From: Rhodoferax sp.
GTDB taxonomy: Bacteria > Pseudomonadota > Gammaproteobacteria > Burkholderiales > Burkholderiaceae_C
Direction of reading: 5' to 3'
Length of the DNA stretch: 64,000 nt
NCBI RefSeq assembly: GCF_030697375.1
Contig: NZ_JAUYQD010000057.1
Coordinates: forward strand, 1-64,000
In this document: positions 56,877 to 64,000 of the stretch, piece by piece
Numbering within the stretch: the first letter of the stretch is position 1
Layout: each line of letters starts with the position of its first letter
Translations under genes and position numbers: made by a program
Notes under the pieces: generated by a model
Databases searched by the model: none
What the model was told of the DNA's origin: nothing
The model's input: only the letters and a program-made list of their open reading frames with translations

Positions 56877-56913
56877 GGGTCAGACCACTCGTGCAAGCGA
56901 TGTGCTCTGACCC
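56877..56913. repeat. Inverted repeat between phoH and dnaB
   Basis: GGGTCAGA and TCTGACCC, 8-base arms with a 21-base loop, in the 61-base convergent gap. There is no T-run. It resembles short GGTCAGA/TCTGACC elements seen between genes in this bacterial family; it may end transcription from both sides. Confidence 0.5.
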
Positions 56914-56931
56914 CAACGGATTAACGACCGA

Positions 56932-58335
56932 TCAATAGTCACCCCCACCGCCACTAGCCAGGCTTTCAAACTTGGTGATGTGGCGCAGGAATGCCAGTTT
57001 AACGGTCCCAGTGGGGCCGTTACGCTGCTTGGCAATGATCACTTCTGCAACGCCAGGCTCTTTGCAAGCGTCCTTGGTGTAGTACTCGTCGCGGTAAATG
57101 AACATGATGATGTCGGCATCCTGCTCGATGGCGCCCGACTCGCGCAAGTCACTCATCATGGGGCGTTTGTCGGGGCGCTGCTCCACACTGCGGTTGAGCT
57201 GCGACAGTGCAATCACCGGGCACTTCAACTCACGGGCCAACATTTTCAAACCCCGGGAGATTTCACCCAGTTCGGTCGCGCGGTTTTCGCCATCGCCACC
57301 GGTGCCACTCATCAGCTGCAGGTAGTCCACCACGATCAGGCCAAGTTGCCCGCACTGGCGAGACAGGCGGCGGGCGTTGGCCCGCAACTCACTGGATGTC
57401 AGGCCTGCGCTTTCATCGATATGCAGGGAAATATTGCGCAGCTTTTCAATGGCCTCGGACAGGCGCGGCCATTCATCATCGCTCAGCTTACCGGTACGCA
57501 AATGCCCTTGGTCGATACGCCCGATGGACCCCACGATACGTACCGCCAACTGGGCAGCTCCCATTTCCATGGAAAACACCGCGACAGGCAAGCCTTCGTT
57601 CAGTGCCACATGCTCGGCAATATTGATGGCCAGCGCCGTCTTCCCCATGGAGGGACGTGCTGCCAGCACAATCAAGTCTCCCGCCTGCAGGCCTGCCGTC
57701 ATGCGGTCAAAGTCGTAAAACCCCGTAGGCACGCCGGTCACCTCGTTCGGGTTATCGGCCATCTCAGTCACACGGTCCAGCAAATTGACGACCAGCGTAT
57801 CCATGCCCTGGAAGCCTTGTTTGTTACGCTTGCCCTGCTCCCCAATTTTGAAGATTTTCTGCTCGGACTCATCCACAATGTCAGAGACCGGGCGTCCCTT
57901 GGGGTTGAAGGCATTGGTGGCAATCTCGTCACTTGCGGACACCAGTTTGCGCAGAGTCGAGCGGTCGCGCACGATCTCGGCATAGCGGCGGATATTGCTG
58001 GCACTCGGCACATACTGCGCCAGTGCGTTCAGGTACGCCAGCCCGCCAATTTCTTCGGCCTTGCCCCGGCTTTGCATGTGCTCAAACACCGTAATCACAT
58101 CGGCTGGTTTGCTTCCGTTGACCAAAGTGCCAATGGCTGCATAAATAAGGCGGTGCTCGTAACGGTAGAAGTCATCGTCCATCAATATATCGCCGACACG
58201 GTCCCAGGCCGCATTGTCCAAAAGCAGGCCGCCCAACACACTGGACTCCCCCTCTATGGAATGGGGTGGAATACGCAATTGGGCGATTTGACGGTCTGAA
58301 CTGTAGTCTTCATCGTTCGAAATTACGGCTGACAT
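56932..58335 (-). CDS. dnaB: Replicative DNA helicase DnaB
   Basis: Hexameric 5'-3' helicase of the replication fork, 467 residues from the ATG at 58335 (MSAVISNDEDYSSDRQIAQL). N-terminal domain with PPHSIEGESSVLGGLLLDN, RecA-like domain with Walker A ARPSMGKTALA near residue 226, LIVVDYLQLMSG Walker B and SQLNRSVEQRPDKRPMMSDL. No intein. It lies downstream of the rpsF-rplI operon, behind a terminator. Confidence 0.96.
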   Translation of the reverse strand: MSAVISNDEDYSSDRQIAQLRIPPHSIEGESSVLGGLLLDNAAWDRVGDILMDDDFYRYEHRLIYAAIGTLVNGSKPADVITVFEHMQSRGKAEEIGGLAYLNALAQYVPSASNIRRYAEIVRDRSTLRKLVSASDEIATNAFNPKGRPVSDIVDESEQKIFKIGEQGKRNKQGFQGMDTLVVNLLDRVTEMADNPNEVTGVPTGFYDFDRMTAGLQAGDLIVLAARPSMGKTALAINIAEHVALNEGLPVAVFSMEMGAAQLAVRIVGSIGRIDQGHLRTGKLSDDEWPRLSEAIEKLRNISLHIDESAGLTSSELRANARRLSRQCGQLGLIVVDYLQLMSGTGGDGENRATELGEISRGLKMLARELKCPVIALSQLNRSVEQRPDKRPMMSDLRESGAIEQDADIIMFIYRDEYYTKDACKEPGVAEVIIAKQRNGPTGTVKLAFLRHITKFESLASGGGGDY

Positions 58336-58453
58336 GGTGTTTTCCTTGAATCTCTCCATGCTACGCGGGCAAACGCAGTCCGTCGAGTGAATGGCTGAGA
58401 ACAAACTGTAGGCAAGCTGTGCAAATGATGGGACAAACGGTACCCCAAAAGAC

Positions 58454-58488
58454 AAAAGCCGCTAGGGGCATGCCCTGGCGGCTTTTTT
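58454..58488. terminator. Bidirectional terminator between rplI and dnaB
   Basis: GCCGCTAGGGGCATGCCCTGGCGGC hairpin (near-perfect stem) flanked by AAAA on the left and TTTTTT on the right of the + strand, so a T-run follows in both directions. It ends the S6-L9 operon (minus strand). Confidence 0.85.
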
Positions 58489-58535
58489 GAACCGAGTCAG
58501 AACCTGGCACGCAGGTCCTGAAGTGATCCAATAGA

Positions 58536-58988
58536 TTAGGCAGTTTCGCCGTACACGGAAACCGTGATATCGACGGCCACATCAGTGTGCAAAGACACGC
58601 TGACGGTATTGTCGCCAACGAGCTTGATCGCACCATTGGGCATACGCACTTGCGACTTCGCTACTTTGTAACCGTTCTTAGTCAACTCTTCAGCGATATC
58701 CGCATTGGTCACGGAACCGAACAAACGGCCATCCACACCCGCTTTTTGGGTCAACTTGATGGTGGTGCCACCGAGCTTGGCGCCCAAAGCTTGGCATTCA
58801 GCCAGCTTAGCAGCCGCAATTTTTTCCAGTTCGGCGCGCTTGGCTTCGAACTCTGCCTTGGCAGTTTCCGTTGCGCGGCGTGCACGACCGGAAGGAATCA
58901 AGAAGTTACGAGCGTAGCCATCTTTCACCTTGACGATTTCGCCGAGGTTGCCGAGGTTCACGACCTTGTCGAGCAGAATAATTTGCAT
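58536..58988 (-). CDS. rplI: 50S ribosomal protein L9
   Basis: Large-subunit protein of 150 residues: N-domain MQIILLDKVVNLGNLGEIVK then VKDGYARNFLIPSGRA, long linker helix, and C-domain with the RLFGSVTNADIAEEL motif. Standard length, last gene of the rpsF-priB-rpsR-rplI operon, 11 bases after rpsR. Confidence 0.98.
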   Translation of the reverse strand: MQIILLDKVVNLGNLGEIVKVKDGYARNFLIPSGRARRATETAKAEFEAKRAELEKIAAAKLAECQALGAKLGGTTIKLTQKAGVDGRLFGSVTNADIAEELTKNGYKVAKSQVRMPNGAIKLVGDNTVSVSLHTDVAVDITVSVYGETA

Positions 58989-58999
58989 GGTCGTACTCC

Positions 59000-59281
59000 T
59001 TAGATCTTGTGCTGGTCGCTGTAAGGCAGCATCGCGAGGAAACGTGCGCGCTTGATAGCGGTATTGAGTTGACGCTGGAAAATGGCACGGGTGCCAGTCA
59101 AACGTGCGGGAATGATTTTGCCGTTTTCGGCGATGAAATCACGCAATGTGTCGATGTCTTTGTAGTCGATTTCTTCGACACCAGTCACCGTGAAGCGGCA
59201 AAAGCGCTTGCGCTTGAACAGCAGATTTTGAGCTGGGCGCTTGGGACGCTTGTCTTTGTTGAATTTCTTGAACGTGGCCAT
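59000..59281 (-). CDS. rpsR: 30S ribosomal protein S18
   Basis: A 93-residue S18 with the usual core CRFTVTGVEEIDYKDIDTLR and GKIIPARLTGTRAIFQRQLN, plus a basic N-terminal extension (MATFKKFNKDKRPKRPAQN) found in betaproteobacteria. Core S18 is about 75 residues. It binds S6 on the platform of the small subunit and with it can regulate the rpsF leader. Confidence 0.97.
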   Translation of the reverse strand: MATFKKFNKDKRPKRPAQNLLFKRKRFCRFTVTGVEEIDYKDIDTLRDFIAENGKIIPARLTGTRAIFQRQLNTAIKRARFLAMLPYSDQHKI

Positions 59282-59290
59282 GAGGACCTC

Positions 59291-59602
59291 TTAAATTGAA
59301 TTGGGACTGAATTCTTGAATGTGAAACACGGTATGTTTGCCATTACGCGGATTGGCGACAAAACCACTGAACTTCCAGTCACTGCCGATGGCCTGCTTTG
59401 CAAGCCGCTCTGCCAATGCCCCGAAAGCCACTGCTTTGACCGCCGCCTTCACTTGCCTGGGCTGACCTGCTTCTACAACTTCCGACTCGTGTTCGAGTCG
59501 CAAATTCAGGGCAGGCAAACCAGCGGGCGTGTAGCGCAGGGATTCAACCTCTGCTATACAAGCACTCAAGACAAGTAAATTGGCGTGCACTCCGTGTGGC
59601 AA
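59291..59602 (-). CDS. priB: Primosomal replication protein PriB
   Basis: Single OB-fold ssDNA-binding protein of 103 residues for PriA-dependent replication restart. LVLSACIAEVESLRYTPAGL then PALNLRLEHES are typical, and the end HTVFHIQEF is normal. Placed between rpsF and rpsR as in most beta- and gammaproteobacteria. Confidence 0.95.
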   Translation of the reverse strand: MPHGVHANLLVLSACIAEVESLRYTPAGLPALNLRLEHESEVVEAGQPRQVKAAVKAVAFGALAERLAKQAIGSDWKFSGFVANPRNGKHTVFHIQEFSPNSI

Positions 59603-59610
59603 ATGCCGAC

Positions 59611-59976
59611 TTAGGCCTGGTACTCGGCCTGTTGGGTCTTGCGTGCATCTTCACGCTCAACCGTTTTCATCATGGAAGAAGGACCTGTATCGGCCTTCTT
59701 CTTCAGCACCGTCAGGTGGCGCAGCACGGCATCGTTGAACTTGAACGCGTGCTCCAGCTCAGACATGACGGCCTGGTCGGCTTCGATGTTGACGCACAGG
59801 TAGTGGGCCTTGGCCAACTTGTTGATCATGTACACCAACTGGCGGCGACCCCAGTCTTCTACGCGGTGCACTTTGCCACCGCCAGCGGTGATCATGCCCT
59901 TGTAACGCTCCAGCATGGCGGGAACTTGCTCGCTCTGATCCGGGTGGATCATGAGAATGATTTCGTAATGACGCAT
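59611..59976 (-). CDS. rpsF: 30S ribosomal protein S6
   Basis: S6 of 121 residues, first gene of its operon: MRHYEIILMIHPDQSEQVPA, GKVHRVEDWGRRQLVYMINK and HYLCVNIEADQAVMSELEHA then FKFNDAVLRHL are all standard. ATAAGGAGT lies 6-14 bases before the ATG. A leader of about 80 bases with a small hairpin precedes it. Confidence 0.98.
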   Translation of the reverse strand: MRHYEIILMIHPDQSEQVPAMLERYKGMITAGGGKVHRVEDWGRRQLVYMINKLAKAHYLCVNIEADQAVMSELEHAFKFNDAVLRHLTVLKKKADTGPSSMMKTVEREDARKTQQAEYQA

Positions 59977-59994
59977 TGATACTCCTTATGGATA

Positions 59995-60009
59995 ACCCGC
60001 TACTCGGGT
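59995..60009 (-). promoter_or_regulatory. rpsF leader hairpin, candidate S6:S18 binding site
   Basis: ACCCG-AGTAG-CGGGT on the minus strand, 18 bases before the rpsF start and just before the ribosome binding site. In many bacteria the S6-S18 complex represses its own mRNA through a CCG-bearing leader stem; CCCG in this stem fits loosely. Confidence 0.35.
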
Positions 60010-60062
60010 AAAAGAAAGCTGCCCTCAGCGTCTAATTGAGGTACAGCAAGGCGAAGCCCATG

Positions 60063-60068
60063 ATTATA
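60063..60068 (-). promoter_or_regulatory. Consensus -10 box of the rpsF operon promoter
   Basis: Minus strand TATAAT within GGGCTATAATCATGG. No good -35 is seen 17 bases upstream (TAGAAA). Start of transcription would be near 60056, leaving an 80-base leader. Confidence 0.55.
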
Positions 60069-60081
60069 GCCCAGGCCAGTT

Positions 60082-62391
60082 TTAATTTCTATTAACAACC
60101 ATGGCGCGCTGGTCCGGAGCTGGTATTTTCTGCGTCAACAGACTACAAAATACGGTGGCAAGCAGCCCTGCAGCCACACCGAAAACACCTGCGGAAATGG
60201 GCTGTATACCCCACCACAGGCCGTCACCCGTCAAACCCAGCACAGAACGCACCACAGGTAAATTGACAGCCATGTAGTACACCGTGACGCCCAGTCCAGC
60301 CAGCATGCCGCCAACTGCGCCCGCATGCGTGGTGCCTCGCCAAAAAATACCCAACACCATTGCTGGAACAAATGCCGCACCGGCCAATGAAAATGAGGCA
60401 GAAACCAGGTACAAAATTCCGGCGGGGCGTTGCGCAGCCACATACGCAGCAATCAGCGCGACAACCAACAACGCGAACTTGGACCACATGACCCTCCGCA
60501 TGGCCTGCGCTTTATCACTATCCCCCTCAAAATAGACGTCGTGTGCGATGGCATTGCCAATCGTCAGCAGCAAGCCATCCGCGGTTGACAGCGCCGCAGC
60601 CAGGCCACCCGCGGCCACCAGGACTGACACCACATACGGCAGTCCACCGATTTCGGGGGTGGCCAACATCACCAAATCCGCCCCAATTTTCAACTCTGCA
60701 AACTGCAGGATGTGGTCGCCATTGACATCCGACAGGGATAAAAGCGAAGGATCTCTGGCCCACTGGGCCACCCAAGATGGCAGATCATCGAAAGGCTGGC
60801 CCACCAAATGGGCCATGACTTCGTACTTAACCAGCACCGCCAGTGCGGGCGCCGACAAATACAACAGCGCAATGAACACCAGTGACCATGCCACCGAGCT
60901 ACGCGCCTCGGCCACCGTGGGCGTCGTGTAATAACGTGTCAAAAGATGGGGCAGGCCTGCAGTCCCCACCATCAGACAAAACATCAGCGCCAAAAAATTC
61001 AGACGCGAAGTCTCGAACAAAGCCCGCTCCTCCAAAGAACCGGTCGGATTTCCTGCAAACGGCATGGTGTGCGGTGGCATACCGCCCAAGGGCTTGGCCC
61101 TCTCCTGGTTTTCCACCAAATCCCGGCTCCAGCGCTCCCGCGCTGAGTTGGCATCCTTGGGAACCGCAGCCAATTCCCGGCGAAGCGCATTGGCACGTTC
61201 GTCATCCGCGTTGATATCCCCCATGGCGCGCAATTTGCTGCGCAACTCCTGCCGCTCCGTCTGAAGGGCACCATCAATATCCTGCAGCTTCCTCTCCAGC
61301 ACACGGGCGCGTCGCCCATACTCATCGATCACTTGCTGCTCTGCCGGCGAATCGGCCAGCCGCTGCTCCATGGTGGCAATTTTTTGCAATTGTTGGCCAT
61401 ACGCCAAGGGTGCAAATGGATTGCCGATTTGCTTGTAGGCCAACCAGGACACCGGTATCAAAAACGCCAGGATAATGACCACATACTGGGTAACCTGGGT
61501 CCAGGTGACTGCACGCATCCCACCCAAAAATGAGCAGACAAGCACCCCACCCAACCCCAGCAGGATGCCGATTTCAAAGTGAACGCCGGTCAAGCGGGCT
61601 GTAATCAGCCCCACACCATACAGTTGTGCGACCACGTAGGTAAATGAGCAGAGCACCGCCGCCAAAGCGGCAATCATGCGTGGCCAGCGTCCCCCAAAAC
61701 GCACGGAGAAATAGTCGGGCACGGTGTACAGCCGCATGCGCCGCAAATAGGGGGCGACCCACAAGGCCACCAGACAAAATCCCCCCGTCCACCCCAAAAT
61801 ATAGACCAGCCCCCCCGATTGGGCGCCGACTCCAGAGTACCCCTGAAGGTACAAACCACCAGCCAGGCTGATAAAAGAGGCCGCGCTCATCCAGTCAGCC
61901 GCGGTCGCCATGCCGTTGTAGACCGCGGGAATACGCCGTCCTGCCACGTAGTACTCTGCGGCATCTGCGGTGCGGCCATACACCCCAATGACGGCATACA
62001 TCACCAAAGTCGCTGAGAGAAAGATGCCTGCTACCCAGGCCTTTGACAAGCCTAAACGTTCGGCCAGCGCCAGCCCGAGCAGAAATAAAAGCAGGCTGAC
62101 CACATAAATTGCGAACCGGCGGTGCAGCTTGCGTTTGCCCAGAACATAGGCCTGCTGGTCAAATTTTGCTTCTGAGGGCTCGCGCCGGTTGGAAACCCAA
62201 GCAAAAACCACCACGATTGCAATAAAAACCAGCACCGCCCCCTGCGCGGACAACCAGAAGCCCAGGGGCCAGCCCGCGACGACAACCTGGAGGTCGCGGG
62301 CGAAAAACACCGCCCCAAAAGACACGGCAAACCACAGCACCAACAGCCCTGCATGCAGGCGCCATGGGCGCGTGGCGACCGCATCCGTCAT
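60082..62391 (-). CDS. Sodium:solute symporter (VC_2705 type) fused to DUF4212 subunit
   Basis: Inner-membrane Na+/solute symporter of 769 residues. Residues about 8-80 are a DUF4212 domain (LVLWFAVSFGAVFFARDLQV, WPLGFWLSAQGAVLVFIAIV), normally a separate small subunit encoded upstream. From about 95 follows the SSS transporter (EYYVAGRRIPAVYNGMATAA, then DWMSAASFISLAGGLYLQGYS). Residues about 330-440 are a charged coiled-coil insert (RRARVLERKLQDIDGALQTE) in a loop. Relatives transport acetate or short organic acids; the solute here is unproven. The gene overlaps ppsA by 4 bases, which hints at a link with pyruvate/PEP metabolism. Confidence 0.88.
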   Translation of the reverse strand: MTDAVATRPWRLHAGLLVLWFAVSFGAVFFARDLQVVVAGWPLGFWLSAQGAVLVFIAIVVVFAWVSNRREPSEAKFDQQAYVLGKRKLHRRFAIYVVSLLLFLLGLALAERLGLSKAWVAGIFLSATLVMYAVIGVYGRTADAAEYYVAGRRIPAVYNGMATAADWMSAASFISLAGGLYLQGYSGVGAQSGGLVYILGWTGGFCLVALWVAPYLRRMRLYTVPDYFSVRFGGRWPRMIAALAAVLCSFTYVVAQLYGVGLITARLTGVHFEIGILLGLGGVLVCSFLGGMRAVTWTQVTQYVVIILAFLIPVSWLAYKQIGNPFAPLAYGQQLQKIATMEQRLADSPAEQQVIDEYGRRARVLERKLQDIDGALQTERQELRSKLRAMGDINADDERANALRRELAAVPKDANSARERWSRDLVENQERAKPLGGMPPHTMPFAGNPTGSLEERALFETSRLNFLALMFCLMVGTAGLPHLLTRYYTTPTVAEARSSVAWSLVFIALLYLSAPALAVLVKYEVMAHLVGQPFDDLPSWVAQWARDPSLLSLSDVNGDHILQFAELKIGADLVMLATPEIGGLPYVVSVLVAAGGLAAALSTADGLLLTIGNAIAHDVYFEGDSDKAQAMRRVMWSKFALLVVALIAAYVAAQRPAGILYLVSASFSLAGAAFVPAMVLGIFWRGTTHAGAVGGMLAGLGVTVYYMAVNLPVVRSVLGLTGDGLWWGIQPISAGVFGVAAGLLATVFCSLLTQKIPAPDQRAMVVNRN

Positions 62392-64000
62392 TTAGCGGCG
62401 AGCTGCTGCCAGGTGGCAATCACCGAGTCAGGATTGAGGGAGATGGAGGAAATGCCCTCATCCTCCAGCCACTGTGCAAAGTCAGGGTGGTCGCTGGGGC
62501 CCTGCCCGCAAATACCGATGTACTTGCCCTGGCGTTTGCAGGCAGAGATGGCCATGCTGATCAAGGCTTTGACCGCGGGGTCCCGCTCGTCGAAATCGGC
62601 CGCCAGCACCGCCAAGCCGGAATCCCGGTCCAAACCAAGCGTCAACTGGGTCAGGTCGTTGGAGCCAATCGAGAAGCCGTCGAAATACTCCAGGAATTGG
62701 TCCGCCAGAATGGCATTGCTGGGAATCTCGCACATCATGATCAGCTTGAGATCGTTTTCACCACGGCGCAGGCCGTGGCGGCCCAGCAGCTCCGTGACTT
62801 TCTTGGCTTGGCCCAGGGTGCGGACAAAAGGCACCATCACCTGGACATTGTTCAGCCCCATGTCATTGCGAACCCGCTTGAGCGCTTCGCATTCCATGGC
62901 GAAAGCCTCACCAAAGTCGGTGCTGATGTAGCGCGCTGCGCCACGGAAACCCAGCATGGGGTTTTCTTCTTCCGGCTCGTAGCGGCTGCCACCAATCAGC
63001 TTGCGGTATTCGTTGCTCTTGAAGTCGGACAGGCGCACGATCACCGGCTTGGGCCAGAAGGCCGCAGCAATGGTGGCCACCCCTTCGGCCACGCGGTCCA
63101 CGTAAAACGCGCGGGGCGATGCATGCCCACGCGCCACGGATTCCACGGCCTTTTTCAAGTCGGCGTCCACATTGGGGTAGTCCAAAATGGCCTTGGGATG
63201 CACACCGATGTTGTTGTTGATGATGAACTCCAGGCGTGCCAGACCCACACCCTGGTTGGGCAATTGGCAAAAGTCGAAGGCCAACTGGGGGTTGCCCACG
63301 TTCATCATGATCTTGACCGGGATCTCGGGCATGGTGCCGCGCTGCACTTCCGACACTTCGGTTTCCAGCAAGCCGTCATAAATGAAACCTGTATCACCTT
63401 CAGCGCAGCTGACGGTGACCAGCATGCCTTCCTTCAACGCATCGGTGGCATGGCCACAGCCCACCACGGCAGGAATACCCAATTCACGCGCAATGATGGC
63501 GGCGTGGCAGGTGCGCCCGCCGCGGTTGGTCACAATGGCCGAGGCGCGCTTCATGACCGGCTCCCAGTTGGGGTCGGTCATGTCGGTCACCAGCACATCG
63601 CCGGCCTGGACTTTGTCCATCTCGCTGATGTTGTGCACGATGCGCACCGGGCCGGTACCAATCTTTTGTCCAATGGCGCGCCCCTCGACCAGCACCGGGC
63701 CTTTGCCCTTGAGCTTGTAGCGGTATTCGGCCTGGTTGCCGGCCTGGCTTTTCACGGTTTCTGGCCGCGCTTGCAGAATGTAGAGCTGGCCATCCAGGCC
63801 GTCTTTTCCCCACTCGATGTCCATGGGACGGCCGTAATGCTCTTCAATCACCAGCGCGTAGCGGGCCAATTGCTCAACTTCGCTCTCGGTCAAGGAATAG
63901 CGGTTGCGCAGTTCGGTGGGGACATCGGTGGTTTTGACCAGCTTGCCGGCAACGGCTTTTTCCTCGGCGGTGGTGAACTGCATCTGGATCAGCTTGGAGC
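62388..64000 (-). CDS. ppsA: Phosphoenolpyruvate synthase, C-terminal part (window-truncated)
   Basis: Converts pyruvate, ATP and water to PEP, AMP and phosphate. The frame is open to the right edge; the 5' part is outside. Present are the end of the ATP-grasp domain (YGRPMDIEWGKDGLDGQLYI then LQARPETV), the swivelling domain with the phospho-histidine in GGRTCHAAIIARELGIPAVV, and the PEP-binding barrel (VGLARLEFIINNNIGVHPKA, GFRGAARYI, CEIPSNAILADQF, GSNDLTQLTLGLDRDS, GICGQGPSDHPDF). The stop overlaps the symporter start, so the two are co-translated. Confidence 0.96.
   Translation of the reverse strand, partial: SKLIQMQFTTAEEKAVAGKLVKTTDVPTELRNRYSLTESEVEQLARYALVIEEHYGRPMDIEWGKDGLDGQLYILQARPETVKSQAGNQAEYRYKLKGKGPVLVEGRAIGQKIGTGPVRIVHNISEMDKVQAGDVLVTDMTDPNWEPVMKRASAIVTNRGGRTCHAAIIARELGIPAVVGCGHATDALKEGMLVTVSCAEGDTGFIYDGLLETEVSEVQRGTMPEIPVKIMMNVGNPQLAFDFCQLPNQGVGLARLEFIINNNIGVHPKAILDYPNVDADLKKAVESVARGHASPRAFYVDRVAEGVATIAAAFWPKPVIVRLSDFKSNEYRKLIGGSRYEPEEENPMLGFRGAARYISTDFGEAFAMECEALKRVRNDMGLNNVQVMVPFVRTLGQAKKVTELLGRHGLRRGENDLKLIMMCEIPSNAILADQFLEYFDGFSIGSNDLTQLTLGLDRDSGLAVLAADFDERDPAVKALISMAISACKRQGKYIGICGQGPSDHPDFAQWLEDEGISSISLNPDSVIATWQQLAAK

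Overview
This window looks like chromosomal DNA from a betaproteobacterium of the Comamonadaceae, most like Rhodoferax and its relatives. Three things suggest this: an rpsF-priB-rpsR-rplI operon with a betaproteobacterial-type extended S18; the gene neighbourhood alaC-hom-thrC-moeA-moaD-moaE-clpB; and short dispersed repeats (core TAGCTGCTTGCGC, and a CCCCCTCGGGGGGCAG block) of a kind I associate with this family. The genus assignment is inference. I saw no tRNA, rRNA, transposase, phage gene or CRISPR array.

Layout. 1-6100 (minus) holds an ABC importer (permease, binding protein) and a small catabolic set: two SDR dehydrogenases, a glutathione transferase, a CurA-type reductase and a hotdog thioesterase. 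6171-13743 is a metal-efflux block: a DMT-family permease with a histidine-rich tail, divergent from a Cys-rich exported protein and a complete Cus-type copper/silver RND pump. 13801-21000 is a stress cassette: BON and CBS proteins, a zinc-ribbon protein, a Lon protease, a truncated UspA remnant, a second BON protein, a lipoprotein, a phosphoribosyltransferase and a PAS protein. 21158-29218 (minus) is a Pil/Chp-like chemosensory cluster (PilG, PilH, PilI, PilJ, a large CheA hybrid and two CheW-like proteins). 29457-31238 (minus) is a sulfation pair: APS kinase and a sulfotransferase. 31563-34163 is clpB with a textbook sigma-32 promoter. 34301-42759 (minus) is a 1979-residue GMC oxidoreductase / alpha-beta hydrolase / PhoD fusion translated from inside the end of a membrane GGDEF-EAL gene. 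42938-46092 holds molybdopterin genes and a DapA-like gene. 46168-53917 (minus) is alaC-hom-thrC, with an AAA ATPase and a ten-repeat TPR protein lodged between hom and thrC. The remainder (54020-64000) is housekeeping: Mth938-like, Bcp, PhoH, DnaB, the S6/PriB/S18/L9 operon, a DUF4212-fused sodium:solute symporter and the 3' part of ppsA.

The most striking system is a pair of matching cyclic-di-GMP-I (GEMM) riboswitches. One lies ahead of the APS kinase-sulfotransferase operon and the other ahead of the Pil-Chp-like operon. The two leaders share promoter spacing, aptamer, a downstream hairpin, the ribosome binding site and even the first codons, so they look like duplicates of one regulatory cassette. 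Together they suggest that one second messenger sets both sulfation of some surface or secreted molecule and surface-motility chemosensing. An EAL-domain phosphodiesterase lies 9 kb away. Other notable items are the tri-domain giant enzyme, the AAA/TPR pair inside the threonine operon, and a roughly 54-bp dispersed repeat found five times, twice read in frame within enzymes.
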